DNA of 64,000 nt from JAWXUE01 sp044432865 (GTDB lineage Bacteria > Bacillota_I > Bacilli_A > Acholeplasmatales > Anaeroplasmataceae), in NCBI GenBank assembly GCA_044432865.1, contig JAWXUF010000002.1:11335-75334 (forward strand), read 5' to 3'. The notes beneath the pieces were generated by a model, which did not search any database, was not told the origin of the DNA, and saw nothing but the letters and a program-made list of their open reading frames with translations. The position numbers and the translations under genes were made by a program. Shown one piece after another: positions 49,137 to 58,247 of this stretch; position 1 is the first letter of the stretch, and each line of letters opens with the position of its first letter.

Positions 49137-50252
49137 CTTATCCGTTGCGTTCTATTTTAGTTATGTAATCTTTACATTGAGGCATTTGATCTACACCAAA
49201 TAACTCATCTAAGTATTGGCATAAACCTTGTGCTTCTTTTCTCATATAAACAGGATTTTGCGATTCAAGTTTTCTCATTATCTTAGAAGATAAAATATCA
49301 TCTAATGCATTGATTTCACTACCACCACACCCTACATATACAGGTACATAATTTTTAATTTGTTTCATAATCCTATTACCAAATGATAAATGGAACTTTT
49401 TAATCATATAATCATCTAATTCTTTAATTCTTCTTAAGTTACGATCTGTAATTTCAAACTTATTTAAATTTTCTTTAAATAATTGTCTTAAGTTTTCTTC
49501 AGTTATTTTCATTCCACGATCTCTATTAGATTCAAATGGAACAGCTTTTTTATCTAAATTTATTACCATTGCTCTATCGTATACTTTATCAGAAATAGCA
49601 AATGTTGAATCATCATTATTAGCTGTTCCAATAAACCACATATTTTTAGGTAACTTCATTCTTCCTTCAACTAATTTTTTTGGATCTGTAGGCCATACAT
49701 TAGCTACTACATCTAAAAATCTAACATCAGGATTAGGTAACTCTAATAATGATAAGAATTCAGCAAAGTAATATTCAACTCTTGCTATATTCATTTCATC
49801 TAATACAGTAATAAATATTTCTTCACTGTAATTTGCTTCATATAATTTTTGTAATAAAGTTGTTTCAATAAATTTATTAGTAAATTCATTATAATAACCA
49901 ATTAAGTCAGTACGCTCTTTCCACATTGGTTGAATTGGTACTACTGTAGTTGGATTAGATAAATACTCACCAAATGCATACGCTAAAGATGTTTTACCTG
50001 TACCAGACATACCTTGTAATATAATAATTTGAGTAATTGATAATCCAGCAATAAATCTTCTAATATCGCTAATGTCATAAAATAATCCTAAGTGACCTCC
50101 AGCGAACTCTCTGAATTCTTCACATACTCTTTTTAATGTTAATTCTTTATCAATAGCAGGAGCTTTATAGTCAGCCCATTCTTCATCAATTTTATTTAAC
50201 ATGAAGAATCTTACATCTTCATTATTATCATCTTCTGATTTTGTTTTACCAG
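49137..50252. repeat. 1116-bp near-perfect direct repeat, copy 1
   Basis: Matches 52415-53530 at a constant offset of 3278 bases without gaps. I found two differences, both synonymous (49147 G/A; 50215 A/G). It covers the shared 370 C-terminal codons of the two AAA genes and ends abruptly at the unrelated N-terminal anchors. Confidence 0.95.
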
Positions 50253-50565
50253 TTGAACCTCCAGAAACACCATCTAAATATATTTGAGTTGGCTCTTTAT
50301 TTTCTTCTATAAAACGATCATCATCGAATTGTCTCTTTCTGAAAAAACCCTCTACTTTAGGCCTATCTAGCAATAGTAAAAATAAATATACTAAAAATAC
50401 AGGTAATAAAATTGCTAAAATAGTTACAAGGTATAGAGTCTCAGAATATATTAAATTGTCAATTACAGTAAACTCATTTACTGAAAAATATTCATCAATT
50501 GCTAGTAACAACATTGTTCCAACAAAAAAGATTACCACTATTATTAAAAAGTATATTTTCTTCAT
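49138..50565 (-). CDS. Membrane-anchored McrB-like AAA ATPase, copy 1
   Basis: 475 residues. Two membrane helices (about 5-23 and 43-66) and a linker (68-105) are followed by a 370-residue AAA part identical to that of the gene at 52416. Motifs: Walker A GMSGTGKTS (K191), Walker B VLDEMN (D256, E257) followed by IARVEYYFAEFLSLLE, sensor-1 region FIGTANND and KVYDRA with a possible Arg finger (R331). These fit the McrB/dynein-related AAA_5 group. No nuclease or methylase domain is attached. It is encoded between the coiled-coil protein and the MBG proteins. A ring at the inner face of the membrane is inferred. Confidence 0.85.
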   Translation of the reverse strand: MKKIYFLIIVVIFFVGTMLLLAIDEYFSVNEFTVIDNLIYSETLYLVTILAILLPVFLVYLFLLLLDRPKVEGFFRKRQFDDDRFIEENKEPTQIYLDGVSGGSTGKTKSEDDNNEDVRFFMLNKIDEEWADYKAPAIDKELTLKRVCEEFREFAGGHLGLFYDISDIRRFIAGLSITQIIILQGMSGTGKTSLAYAFGEYLSNPTTVVPIQPMWKERTDLIGYYNEFTNKFIETTLLQKLYEANYSEEIFITVLDEMNIARVEYYFAEFLSLLELPNPDVRFLDVVANVWPTDPKKLVEGRMKLPKNMWFIGTANNDDSTFAISDKVYDRAMVINLDKKAVPFESNRDRGMKITEENLRQLFKENLNKFEITDRNLRRIKELDDYMIKKFHLSFGNRIMKQIKNYVPVYVGCGGSEINALDDILSSKIMRKLESQNPVYMRKEAQGLCQYLDELFGVDQMPQCKDYITKIERNG

Positions 50566-50582
50566 AACTCTATCCTCCTATT

Positions 50583-52403
50583 TTATTTTTTACCTAAATA
50601 TTTCTTTCTGATTTTCTTCTTAGTTCTCTTCCATTCTTCACTAAAGAATTGTTCAAATGCAAAGTATTGCTCCTCTAATTCTTGGAATCGTTCTTTCGAA
50701 GTATAATCATCTTCTTGTGTTTTAATATTCATCTTAATTCTCATTGCTAATAACTGTGCATAAGCAAATGCTTTATCATTATTAGCTTTTTTAGCATCTT
50801 CTAATGCTGTATTTAATTCTTCATCTTTTTGAGATATCTTTTCATTAATTTCATTTTCTTTTTCTGTTAAAGATTCATTACTAGTTTTTTCTTTCTCTTC
50901 AAATTCTGAAATTAAATTATCTTTATACTCTTTAAATTCTACATCTAATTCTTCTTTTACAAGTTCTCTTGCATTAGTTACTTGTTCTTCTAATTCTTTA
51001 ATTTTAGATGATGATTCTTCTTCTAACTCTTTGAATTTTGATGATGATGATTCTTCTAGTTCTATAAATTTAGAGTTAGATTCATTTTCTAAATTTGAGA
51101 TAGCTTCCTCATGAGAAATTATCAATTCTTCTTTACTAGAAATTTCTTCTTCTAGTTTTTGATTTAATACTATAATTTCATCATTTAATTCTTCTTTATC
51201 TTCATTTAACTTTGTTATAAAATTATCTTTTTCTTCTAATTCTTGTCCTAACTTAAACACATCATCTTTAAGTTCATCAATCTCTTTTTTATATAATTCG
51301 ATTGTATCATTTTCTGACTCTAATTGAGTATTTCTTTTCTCAAGCATTAAGACATACTCTTCAATAGACATATCCCTTGAGATTAAATTGTTTTTAATTT
51401 TATCAATTTTCTCTTTTAATTCTAATTCTTGTTTTCTTTTTTCTTCTAATTCAAAATCTTCTATTTCTTTTTTAAATATATCTGAGTAGTTATTACCATG
51501 TTTAAAAGCAATATACGATGTTAAATTAATTACTTCAGCAAAATCATCAGCTACTTCACTTGAGAATGGATTAAATGTTTCATTAATTTCTTCTACTGAA
51601 TAACCATCTTTGTCTATTGCATTAATATAGTCAAAAAGTAATACTAAAGCTTTGAAGTTTTTATTGTTTTTTAATACATTCGTTTTAACAAGAGGTTGTT
51701 TTACTAATGGAGCTTTACACACTTCTTTCATTAAAGGAGTAGCAAGTAATGAAATAATTTCTCTTGAGATCATCTCAATTCTTTCAATTAATGAATTTGT
51801 GTGTTCATCTACTAGTGGATTAAGTACATCAAATCTCTCCTCTTTAAAATTTAATTCAAATGAAAGATTATAAAATTTGCTATTAACATTTTTATTTAAT
51901 GAAACATTACTTTTATATGTTCTAATAATTTCATTAATTTTTTCTTGTCGCATATTAACAAATTGTTGTAAATAATATATTAAAGTATATAAAAATCTAT
52001 TTTCATAAATAGCATAATCATTTACTTTTTCCTCCATATAAACTTTATCAGGAGTAAGTATTTCACCTTCTTCAGGTAATCTTGATATCAAATCACTATG
52101 TTTAGCAAGATGAACAATTGAGGCTTTAGATACTTTCTTAACTTTCTCAATTGGTATTACTTCACCTGTTGTAGCAATAAATTGTCTATCTTGAGCAACG
52201 GCTTGGGCAATATGTTTTATACCTTCTTCAATCTCAATAATCCAATCTTCTTCTATTTTTAAATTTAATTTAGTACTAGAGAATAAATCGAACTTTAATC
52301 CACTTTGTTTAATTTCATTTTTAACAAATACATTTTCTTTATCTTTTTTACTATGTACTCTATATGAAGAATACGATCTATTAATAATTGAAAAATGTTT
52401 CAT
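50583..52403 (-). CDS. Coiled-coil partner protein of the AAA pair
   Basis: 606 residues, no membrane helix. Residues 1-310 form a folded region with YAIYENRFLYTLIYYLQQ near 130-147 and LVKQPLVKTNVLKNNKNFKA near 230-255. This weakly recalls DUF2357-type partners of McrB-like ATPases. Residues about 315-570 are a long Glu/Lys/Leu coiled coil (ELEEKDNFITKLNEDKEELN and others), and the end is very basic (KRTKKKIRKKYLGKK). It sits between the two AAA genes (12 and 17 bases), so it is probably their adaptor. The family is not certain. Confidence 0.7.
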   Translation of the reverse strand: MKHFSIINRSYSSYRVHSKKDKENVFVKNEIKQSGLKFDLFSSTKLNLKIEEDWIIEIEEGIKHIAQAVAQDRQFIATTGEVIPIEKVKKVSKASIVHLAKHSDLISRLPEEGEILTPDKVYMEEKVNDYAIYENRFLYTLIYYLQQFVNMRQEKINEIIRTYKSNVSLNKNVNSKFYNLSFELNFKEERFDVLNPLVDEHTNSLIERIEMISREIISLLATPLMKEVCKAPLVKQPLVKTNVLKNNKNFKALVLLFDYINAIDKDGYSVEEINETFNPFSSEVADDFAEVINLTSYIAFKHGNNYSDIFKKEIEDFELEEKRKQELELKEKIDKIKNNLISRDMSIEEYVLMLEKRNTQLESENDTIELYKKEIDELKDDVFKLGQELEEKDNFITKLNEDKEELNDEIIVLNQKLEEEISSKEELIISHEEAISNLENESNSKFIELEESSSSKFKELEEESSSKIKELEEQVTNARELVKEELDVEFKEYKDNLISEFEEKEKTSNESLTEKENEINEKISQKDEELNTALEDAKKANNDKAFAYAQLLAMRIKMNIKTQEDDYTSKERFQELEEQYFAFEQFFSEEWKRTKKKIRKKYLGKK

Positions 52404-52414
52404 ATTGCCACCTC

Positions 52415-53530
52415 CTTATCCGTTACGTTCTATTTTAGTTATGTAATCTTTACATTGAGGCATTTGATCTACACCAAATAACTCATCTAAGTATTGGCAT
52501 AAACCTTGTGCTTCTTTTCTCATATAAACAGGATTTTGCGATTCAAGTTTTCTCATTATCTTAGAAGATAAAATATCATCTAATGCATTGATTTCACTAC
52601 CACCACACCCTACATATACAGGTACATAATTTTTAATTTGTTTCATAATCCTATTACCAAATGATAAATGGAACTTTTTAATCATATAATCATCTAATTC
52701 TTTAATTCTTCTTAAGTTACGATCTGTAATTTCAAACTTATTTAAATTTTCTTTAAATAATTGTCTTAAGTTTTCTTCAGTTATTTTCATTCCACGATCT
52801 CTATTAGATTCAAATGGAACAGCTTTTTTATCTAAATTTATTACCATTGCTCTATCGTATACTTTATCAGAAATAGCAAATGTTGAATCATCATTATTAG
52901 CTGTTCCAATAAACCACATATTTTTAGGTAACTTCATTCTTCCTTCAACTAATTTTTTTGGATCTGTAGGCCATACATTAGCTACTACATCTAAAAATCT
53001 AACATCAGGATTAGGTAACTCTAATAATGATAAGAATTCAGCAAAGTAATATTCAACTCTTGCTATATTCATTTCATCTAATACAGTAATAAATATTTCT
53101 TCACTGTAATTTGCTTCATATAATTTTTGTAATAAAGTTGTTTCAATAAATTTATTAGTAAATTCATTATAATAACCAATTAAGTCAGTACGCTCTTTCC
53201 ACATTGGTTGAATTGGTACTACTGTAGTTGGATTAGATAAATACTCACCAAATGCATACGCTAAAGATGTTTTACCTGTACCAGACATACCTTGTAATAT
53301 AATAATTTGAGTAATTGATAATCCAGCAATAAATCTTCTAATATCGCTAATGTCATAAAATAATCCTAAGTGACCTCCAGCGAACTCTCTGAATTCTTCA
53401 CATACTCTTTTTAATGTTAATTCTTTATCAATAGCAGGAGCTTTATAGTCAGCCCATTCTTCATCAATTTTATTTAACATGAAGAATCTTACGTCTTCAT
53501 TATTATCATCTTCTGATTTTGTTTTACCAG
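52415..53530. repeat. 1116-bp near-perfect direct repeat, copy 2
   Basis: Second copy of 49137-50252. Beyond 53530 the two genes differ completely, in both the linker and the membrane anchor. Confidence 0.95.
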
Positions 53531-53786
53531 ATTTAGAAGTACCATTAAAACTTCCACCTATAAATTCAACAGGCTTAAATTCAGAATTTTCTTGTTTAAC
53601 ACCTTTTGTATTATCAGCTTCAATATCTCTAATAACATCTGGTCTTCTAAGTTCATTCATTATCATAAGTCCAACTATAGATAACATTAAAAATAATATT
53701 ACTATAATATAGATCATAATAGCTGTTTTACTAAAAAGACTTTCCCATAGACTACTAATCGCTGAGCTTAATATTGTAGTTTTCAT
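52416..53786 (-). CDS. Membrane-anchored McrB-like AAA ATPase, copy 2
   Basis: 456 residues. One membrane helix at about 22-44 and a linker to residue 86 are followed by the same 370 residues as in the 475-residue paralogue (Walker A lysine at K172 here). Only the anchor and linker differ between the two. Both keep all ATPase motifs, so mixed rings with two kinds of membrane anchor are possible. It follows the inactive AAA-like gene by 9 bases. Confidence 0.85.
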   Translation of the reverse strand: MKTTILSSAISSLWESLFSKTAIMIYIIVILFLMLSIVGLMIMNELRRPDVIRDIEADNTKGVKQENSEFKPVEFIGGSFNGTSKSGKTKSEDDNNEDVRFFMLNKIDEEWADYKAPAIDKELTLKRVCEEFREFAGGHLGLFYDISDIRRFIAGLSITQIIILQGMSGTGKTSLAYAFGEYLSNPTTVVPIQPMWKERTDLIGYYNEFTNKFIETTLLQKLYEANYSEEIFITVLDEMNIARVEYYFAEFLSLLELPNPDVRFLDVVANVWPTDPKKLVEGRMKLPKNMWFIGTANNDDSTFAISDKVYDRAMVINLDKKAVPFESNRDRGMKITEENLRQLFKENLNKFEITDRNLRRIKELDDYMIKKFHLSFGNRIMKQIKNYVPVYVGCGGSEINALDDILSSKIMRKLESQNPVYMRKEAQGLCQYLDELFGVDQMPQCKDYITKIERNG

Positions 53787-53795
53787 GTATACCTC

Positions 53796-55604
53796 CTATT
53801 TATATTTATTTAAATTTTCCTTTGTTAACAACATATTTTCATCTTCTAAAACTTCTTTTAACACTTCTAAAACTGTGTTATATACATTTTCTTGTCCAAA
53901 GAAAATAATTGGTAAAAGAACATTTGAAATAGTTGAATCAAGAGTAGTTTTTTCATCAGCTCCTGATTTTTTGTATACACTAGCATACACTTCTAATTTT
54001 CTAACAATTTTATTTTCAATTGCAAAATTAAATTTTTCTTTTAATTGTTTTTCAATTTCATCTATTTTGTCCCAAGACTCATTTGATAAGAAAGATTCTT
54101 CTCTTGCTGTATTTATTCCATCCATGAAATTAACTGATGATAATATTTTATGTTCAGTATTAGTTTCTTTTTTAGCAATAGTTTTAATATCTAAATCTAA
54201 TAGTATAGCTTCGTTTACTAATCTATTAGAAAGTGCCCCACTATCTTCTTTTGTAAATAAAATGAACCAAGTATTTTTAGGAATAGCTAGTTTTTTATTT
54301 ACTACATAATCACTAATTAAGAAGTCTTCTTTTTCTAATATAATTGTTCCTTTTTCATTAGGATTCTTTGAAAAATTAGCTAATGAATTTAAATATAAAT
54401 TACATGTTTCTAAATCAACATTCATTAAAGAACAAATGTTAACATTACTTGTATTATTTGAAGCATGACAAATACCTTTAATAAAATCATTCACTTTATC
54501 ATCTTTATAAAATACATCACGATCAGAAGATGCATTGTCATCTACAATCGAATAGAATGTTTCGTTACCGAAGAATTCATTTAAAGCATTTAGGAATTCT
54601 AAATCATTATTATTTTTATTATTAATTAATACTAATCGTGAAGCAGCCATTGAAGCAAATAAATCTTTATTTTTTCTATAGTCTATTTCTAATCCACGTT
54701 CTAACAAGAAATTATTAAAAGATTCAGTTAAGTCTTTTAAACTAACTTCATCAAATTTTACATTTGAAAACTTAACTACAACTTCTTCTTCAGGAACAAC
54801 AATCTCAAAATCATTTGTTGTAATAAATTCTTCTACTGGTGCTTTCACAGCTTTAACTCTAGGAAATGATCTAATTAGTAAAATAATTAGAACAAAATTA
54901 ATAAATGCCCATATACCATAAATATATGTATCTACAGAAGAAATAGCTTCTCTTTTTAAATACACAAAAATCATTAATACATTATAGTAAAATAACAATG
55001 ACGAAAAAGTTATAACTTTAAACTTAGTACTAAAAATACCTTTTGAATCATCATATTCTTTTTTTACATTATTAGGATTTTCAACAGTTTCAATTAACGG
55101 AACAAATACTTCTAAAAGTTTGTCTAATAAAACATCAATCTTATCTTCAGTTAAAGAATCATTTTGTTTAAAACCTTCATTGTATTCATCTTCTGTAATA
55201 GTTTCTTCTTTTAATTGTTTTTCTAATGAAATATTCGCCTTAACTTTTGCATATATTTCTCTTTGTTTAGTTTTTGCATCTACAGTTAAATATAAAAGGT
55301 TATTTTCTAGAGAGTTAAATACATCTAAATCATTACTTTTAATTAATTTAATATTTGTATCATCAAAACTTAATAAATTATTTATATCTTTTAGAATAAT
55401 ATTAAAAAATGTTGATAGAACTTTAAAAGAAATATTTTTACTATTGTTATATAAAACAATGCTACTAATATTTTTCATTTTTTCTTTTAATTTATCAACA
55501 TCTAAACTACATTCTTCAAAATTATTTTTAGTATTTTTAAATACTAATAACTTCACTTTTTCTTCTAATGATAATCTTACAATTATCTCCTCATTTTTTA
55601 ACAT
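53796..55604 (-). CDS. Degenerate AAA-like membrane protein (pseudo-ATPase)
   Basis: 602 residues. An N-terminal region (1-190) of unknown fold precedes a membrane hairpin (about 197-217 and 228-246). From 285 on the sequence follows the AAA neighbours at low identity: VSLKDLTESFNNFLLERGLE for LTLKRVCEEFREFAGGHLG, LAIPKNTWFILFTKEDSGAL for LPKNMWFIGTANNDDST, and ENKIVRKLEVYASVYKKSGA near the end. The Walker A position reads INNKNNNDLEF and the Walker B position CSLMNVD, so neither P-loop lysine nor DE remains. It is the first gene after a strong promoter, with ribosome site AAGGGAGAGG. It is probably a structural member of the AAA assembly. Confidence 0.72.
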   Translation of the reverse strand: MLKNEEIIVRLSLEEKVKLLVFKNTKNNFEECSLDVDKLKEKMKNISSIVLYNNSKNISFKVLSTFFNIILKDINNLLSFDDTNIKLIKSNDLDVFNSLENNLLYLTVDAKTKQREIYAKVKANISLEKQLKEETITEDEYNEGFKQNDSLTEDKIDVLLDKLLEVFVPLIETVENPNNVKKEYDDSKGIFSTKFKVITFSSLLFYYNVLMIFVYLKREAISSVDTYIYGIWAFINFVLIILLIRSFPRVKAVKAPVEEFITTNDFEIVVPEEEVVVKFSNVKFDEVSLKDLTESFNNFLLERGLEIDYRKNKDLFASMAASRLVLINNKNNNDLEFLNALNEFFGNETFYSIVDDNASSDRDVFYKDDKVNDFIKGICHASNNTSNVNICSLMNVDLETCNLYLNSLANFSKNPNEKGTIILEKEDFLISDYVVNKKLAIPKNTWFILFTKEDSGALSNRLVNEAILLDLDIKTIAKKETNTEHKILSSVNFMDGINTAREESFLSNESWDKIDEIEKQLKEKFNFAIENKIVRKLEVYASVYKKSGADEKTTLDSTISNVLLPIIFFGQENVYNTVLEVLKEVLEDENMLLTKENLNKYK

Positions 55605-55651
55605 AAATAACCTCTCCCTTGATATGAAATATTAAAAAGTACTTATGTAAA

Positions 55652-55680
55652 ATTTTACTACTTTATGTCGAAAGAGTCAA
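55652..55680 (-). promoter_or_regulatory. Promoter of the AAA/MBG operon
   Basis: Minus-strand TTGACT (55675-55680), 17-base spacer, TAAAAT (55652-55657). This is one of the best promoter matches in the window. No comparable promoter was noticed in the short gaps (about 20 bases or fewer) between the nine genes that follow. Confidence 0.65.
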
Positions 55681-55764
55681 CGGAATTAAGTGTAAATAAG
55701 TTATAGAAACGCTTTTAAAAACAATTTTCGCATATATAAAGTACGTATATTACACAAATAAAAA

Positions 55765-55796
55765 AATCACATAATTTTTTTCTAAATTATGTGATT
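55765..55796 (-). terminator. Intrinsic terminator of pgi
   Basis: AATCACATAATTT / AAATTATGTGATT stem with a 6-base loop, followed on the minus strand by TTTTATTTG, directly after the pgi stop. It isolates the AAA/MBG operon from upstream read-through. Confidence 0.75.
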
Positions 55797-55800
55797 AATA

Positions 55801-57087
55801 TTACTTATTTTTCAGTTTTTTTCTTAATTCTTCATACCCAGGTTTATTCAATAATGCAAACATATTTTTTTTGTAGGCTTCTACTCCTGGTTGATCAAAT
55901 GGGTTAACTCCAAGTGTATACGCACTAACTCCACATGCAACTTCAAAGAAATAAATTAACTCACCTATTGTATATGGGTTAATAGAATCTAATTCAATTA
56001 TAATATTAGGAACTTCACCATCAACATGAGCAAGAATTGTACCTTCCATAGCTTGTTCATTTACATAATGAAGTGTTTTACATGATAGGAAATTTAAACC
56101 ATCTAAGTCTTCTTCATCTGTAGGTATTACAACTTCTTTATTAGACTTGTTAACTTTAATGACTGTTTCAAATAAATTTCTTTTTCCATCCTGAATCATT
56201 TGACCCATAGAATGTAAGTCTGTTGTAAAATTTGCACTCGAGACATAAATACCTTTGTTCTCTTTACCTTCTGACTCTCCAAATAGTTGTTTCCACCATT
56301 CAGCTAACAACTTAAGTTTAGGTTCATATGTTACAAAGATTTCAATGTCTTTTGTTAAATGAAGAACATTTCTTATTAATGCATATTTAACAGCATCATT
56401 ATTTTTATTTAAATAATTTTTCGATGCTTCTTTAGCACCTGATAAAAGTTGATTAATATCTACACCACTACAAGCGATAGGTAATAACCCAACAGCACTT
56501 AACACACTAAATCTCCCACCAACATCATCAGGTACAACAAATGTTTTATATCCTTTTTGTTTAGCTAAAGTGATTAATGCACCTTTTTCTTTATCTGTTG
56601 TAGCGAAAATTCTATCACTACACTCACCGTATTTATTTTCAATTAATTTTTTTAATACTCTAAAAGTGATAGCTGGTTCTATTGTAGTACCAGATTTAGA
56701 AATTACATTTATACAAAAATCTCTATTTTCTAAGTATTCACAAAGTTCACTTAGATAATCACTTGATAACTCTTCTCCACAAAATACTACTTCGAATTCA
56801 TTATTAAAATATTTCTTATGTGCTTCAATTACACTTGCTGCACCTAAATAACTCCCACCAATTCCAATAACTACTAATGTATTACATTTACTTCTAATAG
56901 AATTTGCAGTTTCAATTATATCTGCAGTATCCATATTCATTGGTAAATCTAACCACCCTAAGTAATCATTACCTAAACCTGTTCTATTTAATAACATATC
57001 ACAAGCTTCATTTACTTTACTTTCAATAGCATTGTATTCTTCATTAGAAAAGAATTTTTTAGTATTCTCGATATTTAACTTAATCAT
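55801..57087 (-). CDS. pgi: Glucose-6-phosphate isomerase
   Basis: 428 residues, the compact bacterial form. It interconverts glucose-6-P and fructose-6-P. Motifs: VVIGIGGSYLGA, VISKSGTTIEPA (sugar-phosphate loop), GESEGKENKG with the catalytic Glu, and a C-terminal QPGVEAYKK with the catalytic Lys. The ATG overlaps the stop of the S1-domain gene by 4 bases. Confidence 0.96.
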   Translation of the reverse strand: MIKLNIENTKKFFSNEEYNAIESKVNEACDMLLNRTGLGNDYLGWLDLPMNMDTADIIETANSIRSKCNTLVVIGIGGSYLGAASVIEAHKKYFNNEFEVVFCGEELSSDYLSELCEYLENRDFCINVISKSGTTIEPAITFRVLKKLIENKYGECSDRIFATTDKEKGALITLAKQKGYKTFVVPDDVGGRFSVLSAVGLLPIACSGVDINQLLSGAKEASKNYLNKNNDAVKYALIRNVLHLTKDIEIFVTYEPKLKLLAEWWKQLFGESEGKENKGIYVSSANFTTDLHSMGQMIQDGKRNLFETVIKVNKSNKEVVIPTDEEDLDGLNFLSCKTLHYVNEQAMEGTILAHVDGEVPNIIIELDSINPYTIGELIYFFEVACGVSAYTLGVNPFDQPGVEAYKKNMFALLNKPGYEELRKKLKNK

Positions 57088-57425
57088 AATTTCTCCTTAT
57101 ACTTTTCTAATGCTTCTTTTTTCCATGTTTCCATTTTTACACCAAGTGGACAATATCCTTTAATAACTTTGATAAACTTATGTGCTTTAGATGGTATAAC
57201 ATTACATTTTTTAAAACTTAATTTAAATCTACTTTGTTTATCATCATACTCAATGACTTCTAAAGTTAGATCTTCTCCTACGCTAACTATTTGATTAATA
57301 TCTGTAACAAATCCATCAGAAAATTCTGATATGTGTACTAGACCTGTTCCATTTTCTAATTTAACAAAAGCTCCGTAAGATTTAATTCCAGTTACTGTAC
57401 CAATTACAATTTCACCTTTATTCAT
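57084..57425 (-). CDS. S1 RNA-binding domain protein (YabR/CvfD-like)
   Basis: 113 residues. Residues 1-72 are one S1 domain (GEIVIGTVTGIKSYGAFVKL, GLVHISEFSD, RFKLSFKK), and the rest is a basic tail. Single-S1 proteins of this kind (general stress protein 13, CvfD, YabR) bind ribosomes or mRNA. It is coupled to pgi by a 4-base overlap. Confidence 0.88.
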   Translation of the reverse strand: MNKGEIVIGTVTGIKSYGAFVKLENGTGLVHISEFSDGFVTDINQIVSVGEDLTLEVIEYDDKQSRFKLSFKKCNVIPSKAHKFIKVIKGYCPLGVKMETWKKEALEKYKEKL

Positions 57426-57633
57426 ATTCTTACACTTCCTCGCTTGAGGATATTATACTACAAAATAATACTTTTTACTAGAATTATAAAAGTGGTAATT
57501 ATTTTCAAATTAAATAAACGGAAATCAAATCTTGAAAAATGTCGAAATAAAAGCATTTTTTTATTATACGATTTATTTTAGTAGTTTCATTTAATTTTAT
57601 TTGTTGTATTTTGTTTAATATGAATAAAAGAAA

Positions 57634-57653
57634 AAAGACCTTAAAAGGTCTTT
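57634..57653 (-). terminator. Intrinsic terminator
   Basis: AAAGACCTT / AAGGTCTTT stem followed by TTTCTTTT on the minus strand. It touches the stop codon of the NifU-like gene. The rest of the spacer 57426-57633 shows no gene. Confidence 0.7.
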
Positions 57654-57906
57654 AAAATTCTAATTCTTCCATATCAAGTTTAACACCAATTACACTAGGT
57701 ACTTGTTCAATTAATACAGACTCAATACCATCATATAATGTATCATCTAATGCGCCACACATAGCACATGCCCCTAACATTTTAACATGAACATATCCTT
57801 CTTCAAATTTAACATATTCAATGTCACCACCATCTCTTTGTAGATACGGTCTTAATACTTCTAGTACTTTTAATATTTGTTTTTCAACTTCAGTATATTC
57901 TCTCAT
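57652..57906 (-). CDS. NifU-like (Nfu) iron-sulfur scaffold protein
   Basis: 84 residues, a stand-alone NifU C-terminal domain: VLRPYLQRDGGDIEYV, then the cluster-binding CAMC in LGACAMCGALDDTL. It carries Fe-S clusters to target enzymes; IspG/IspH of the MEP pathway, to which ispDF in this window belongs, need such clusters. It overlaps yutD by one base. Confidence 0.92.
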   Translation of the reverse strand: MREYTEVEKQILKVLEVLRPYLQRDGGDIEYVKFEEGYVHVKMLGACAMCGALDDTLYDGIESVLIEQVPSVIGVKLDMEELEF

Positions 57907-58184
57907 TAACTATTACCTTTTTCCTTAATTCTTTTTAAAATGAAATGTGCACATTCATAAGCACATGATTCAATAATAAAATCTGGAATAGTTAAATAAG
58001 AGTTTTTACTTTTAGGATCACTTGAAAATCCTTTAAGTCTTAAAATCTCACCAGAGATATCACCTAAAATATAACTATATTTATCGTACACTTCCTCAAT
58101 ATATTTTTCTTCAAAAACAGTTTGATTAAATGCATTTCTATAATCTTTTATAACTTCAAATTTCCCTACTTTAGTCTCAATCAT
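57906..58184 (-). CDS. yutD: YutD family protein (DUF1027)
   Basis: 92 residues. The family pattern is visible: a region ending KYSYILGDISGEILRLKGF and a C-terminal IPDFIIESCAYECAHFIL. In Bacilli yutD is near nifU-like and yunB genes, as here. Its function is unknown. Confidence 0.82.
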   Translation of the reverse strand: MIETKVGKFEVIKDYRNAFNQTVFEEKYIEEVYDKYSYILGDISGEILRLKGFSSDPKSKNSYLTIPDFIIESCAYECAHFILKRIKEKGNS

Positions 58185-58247
58185 TTTCCATACCTCGTTT
58201 ATTATTGATACCTTATTATATCATAACCTAAAGTAAATTACTAATGT

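Noticed and set aside
49138..53786. A McrBC-type restriction system
   Set aside because: The ATPases are McrB-like, but no nuclease motif (PD-(D/E)XK) or DNA-reading domain is seen. The proteins carry membrane helices, and the rest of the operon is envelope proteins. A defence role is not excluded, only unsupported.
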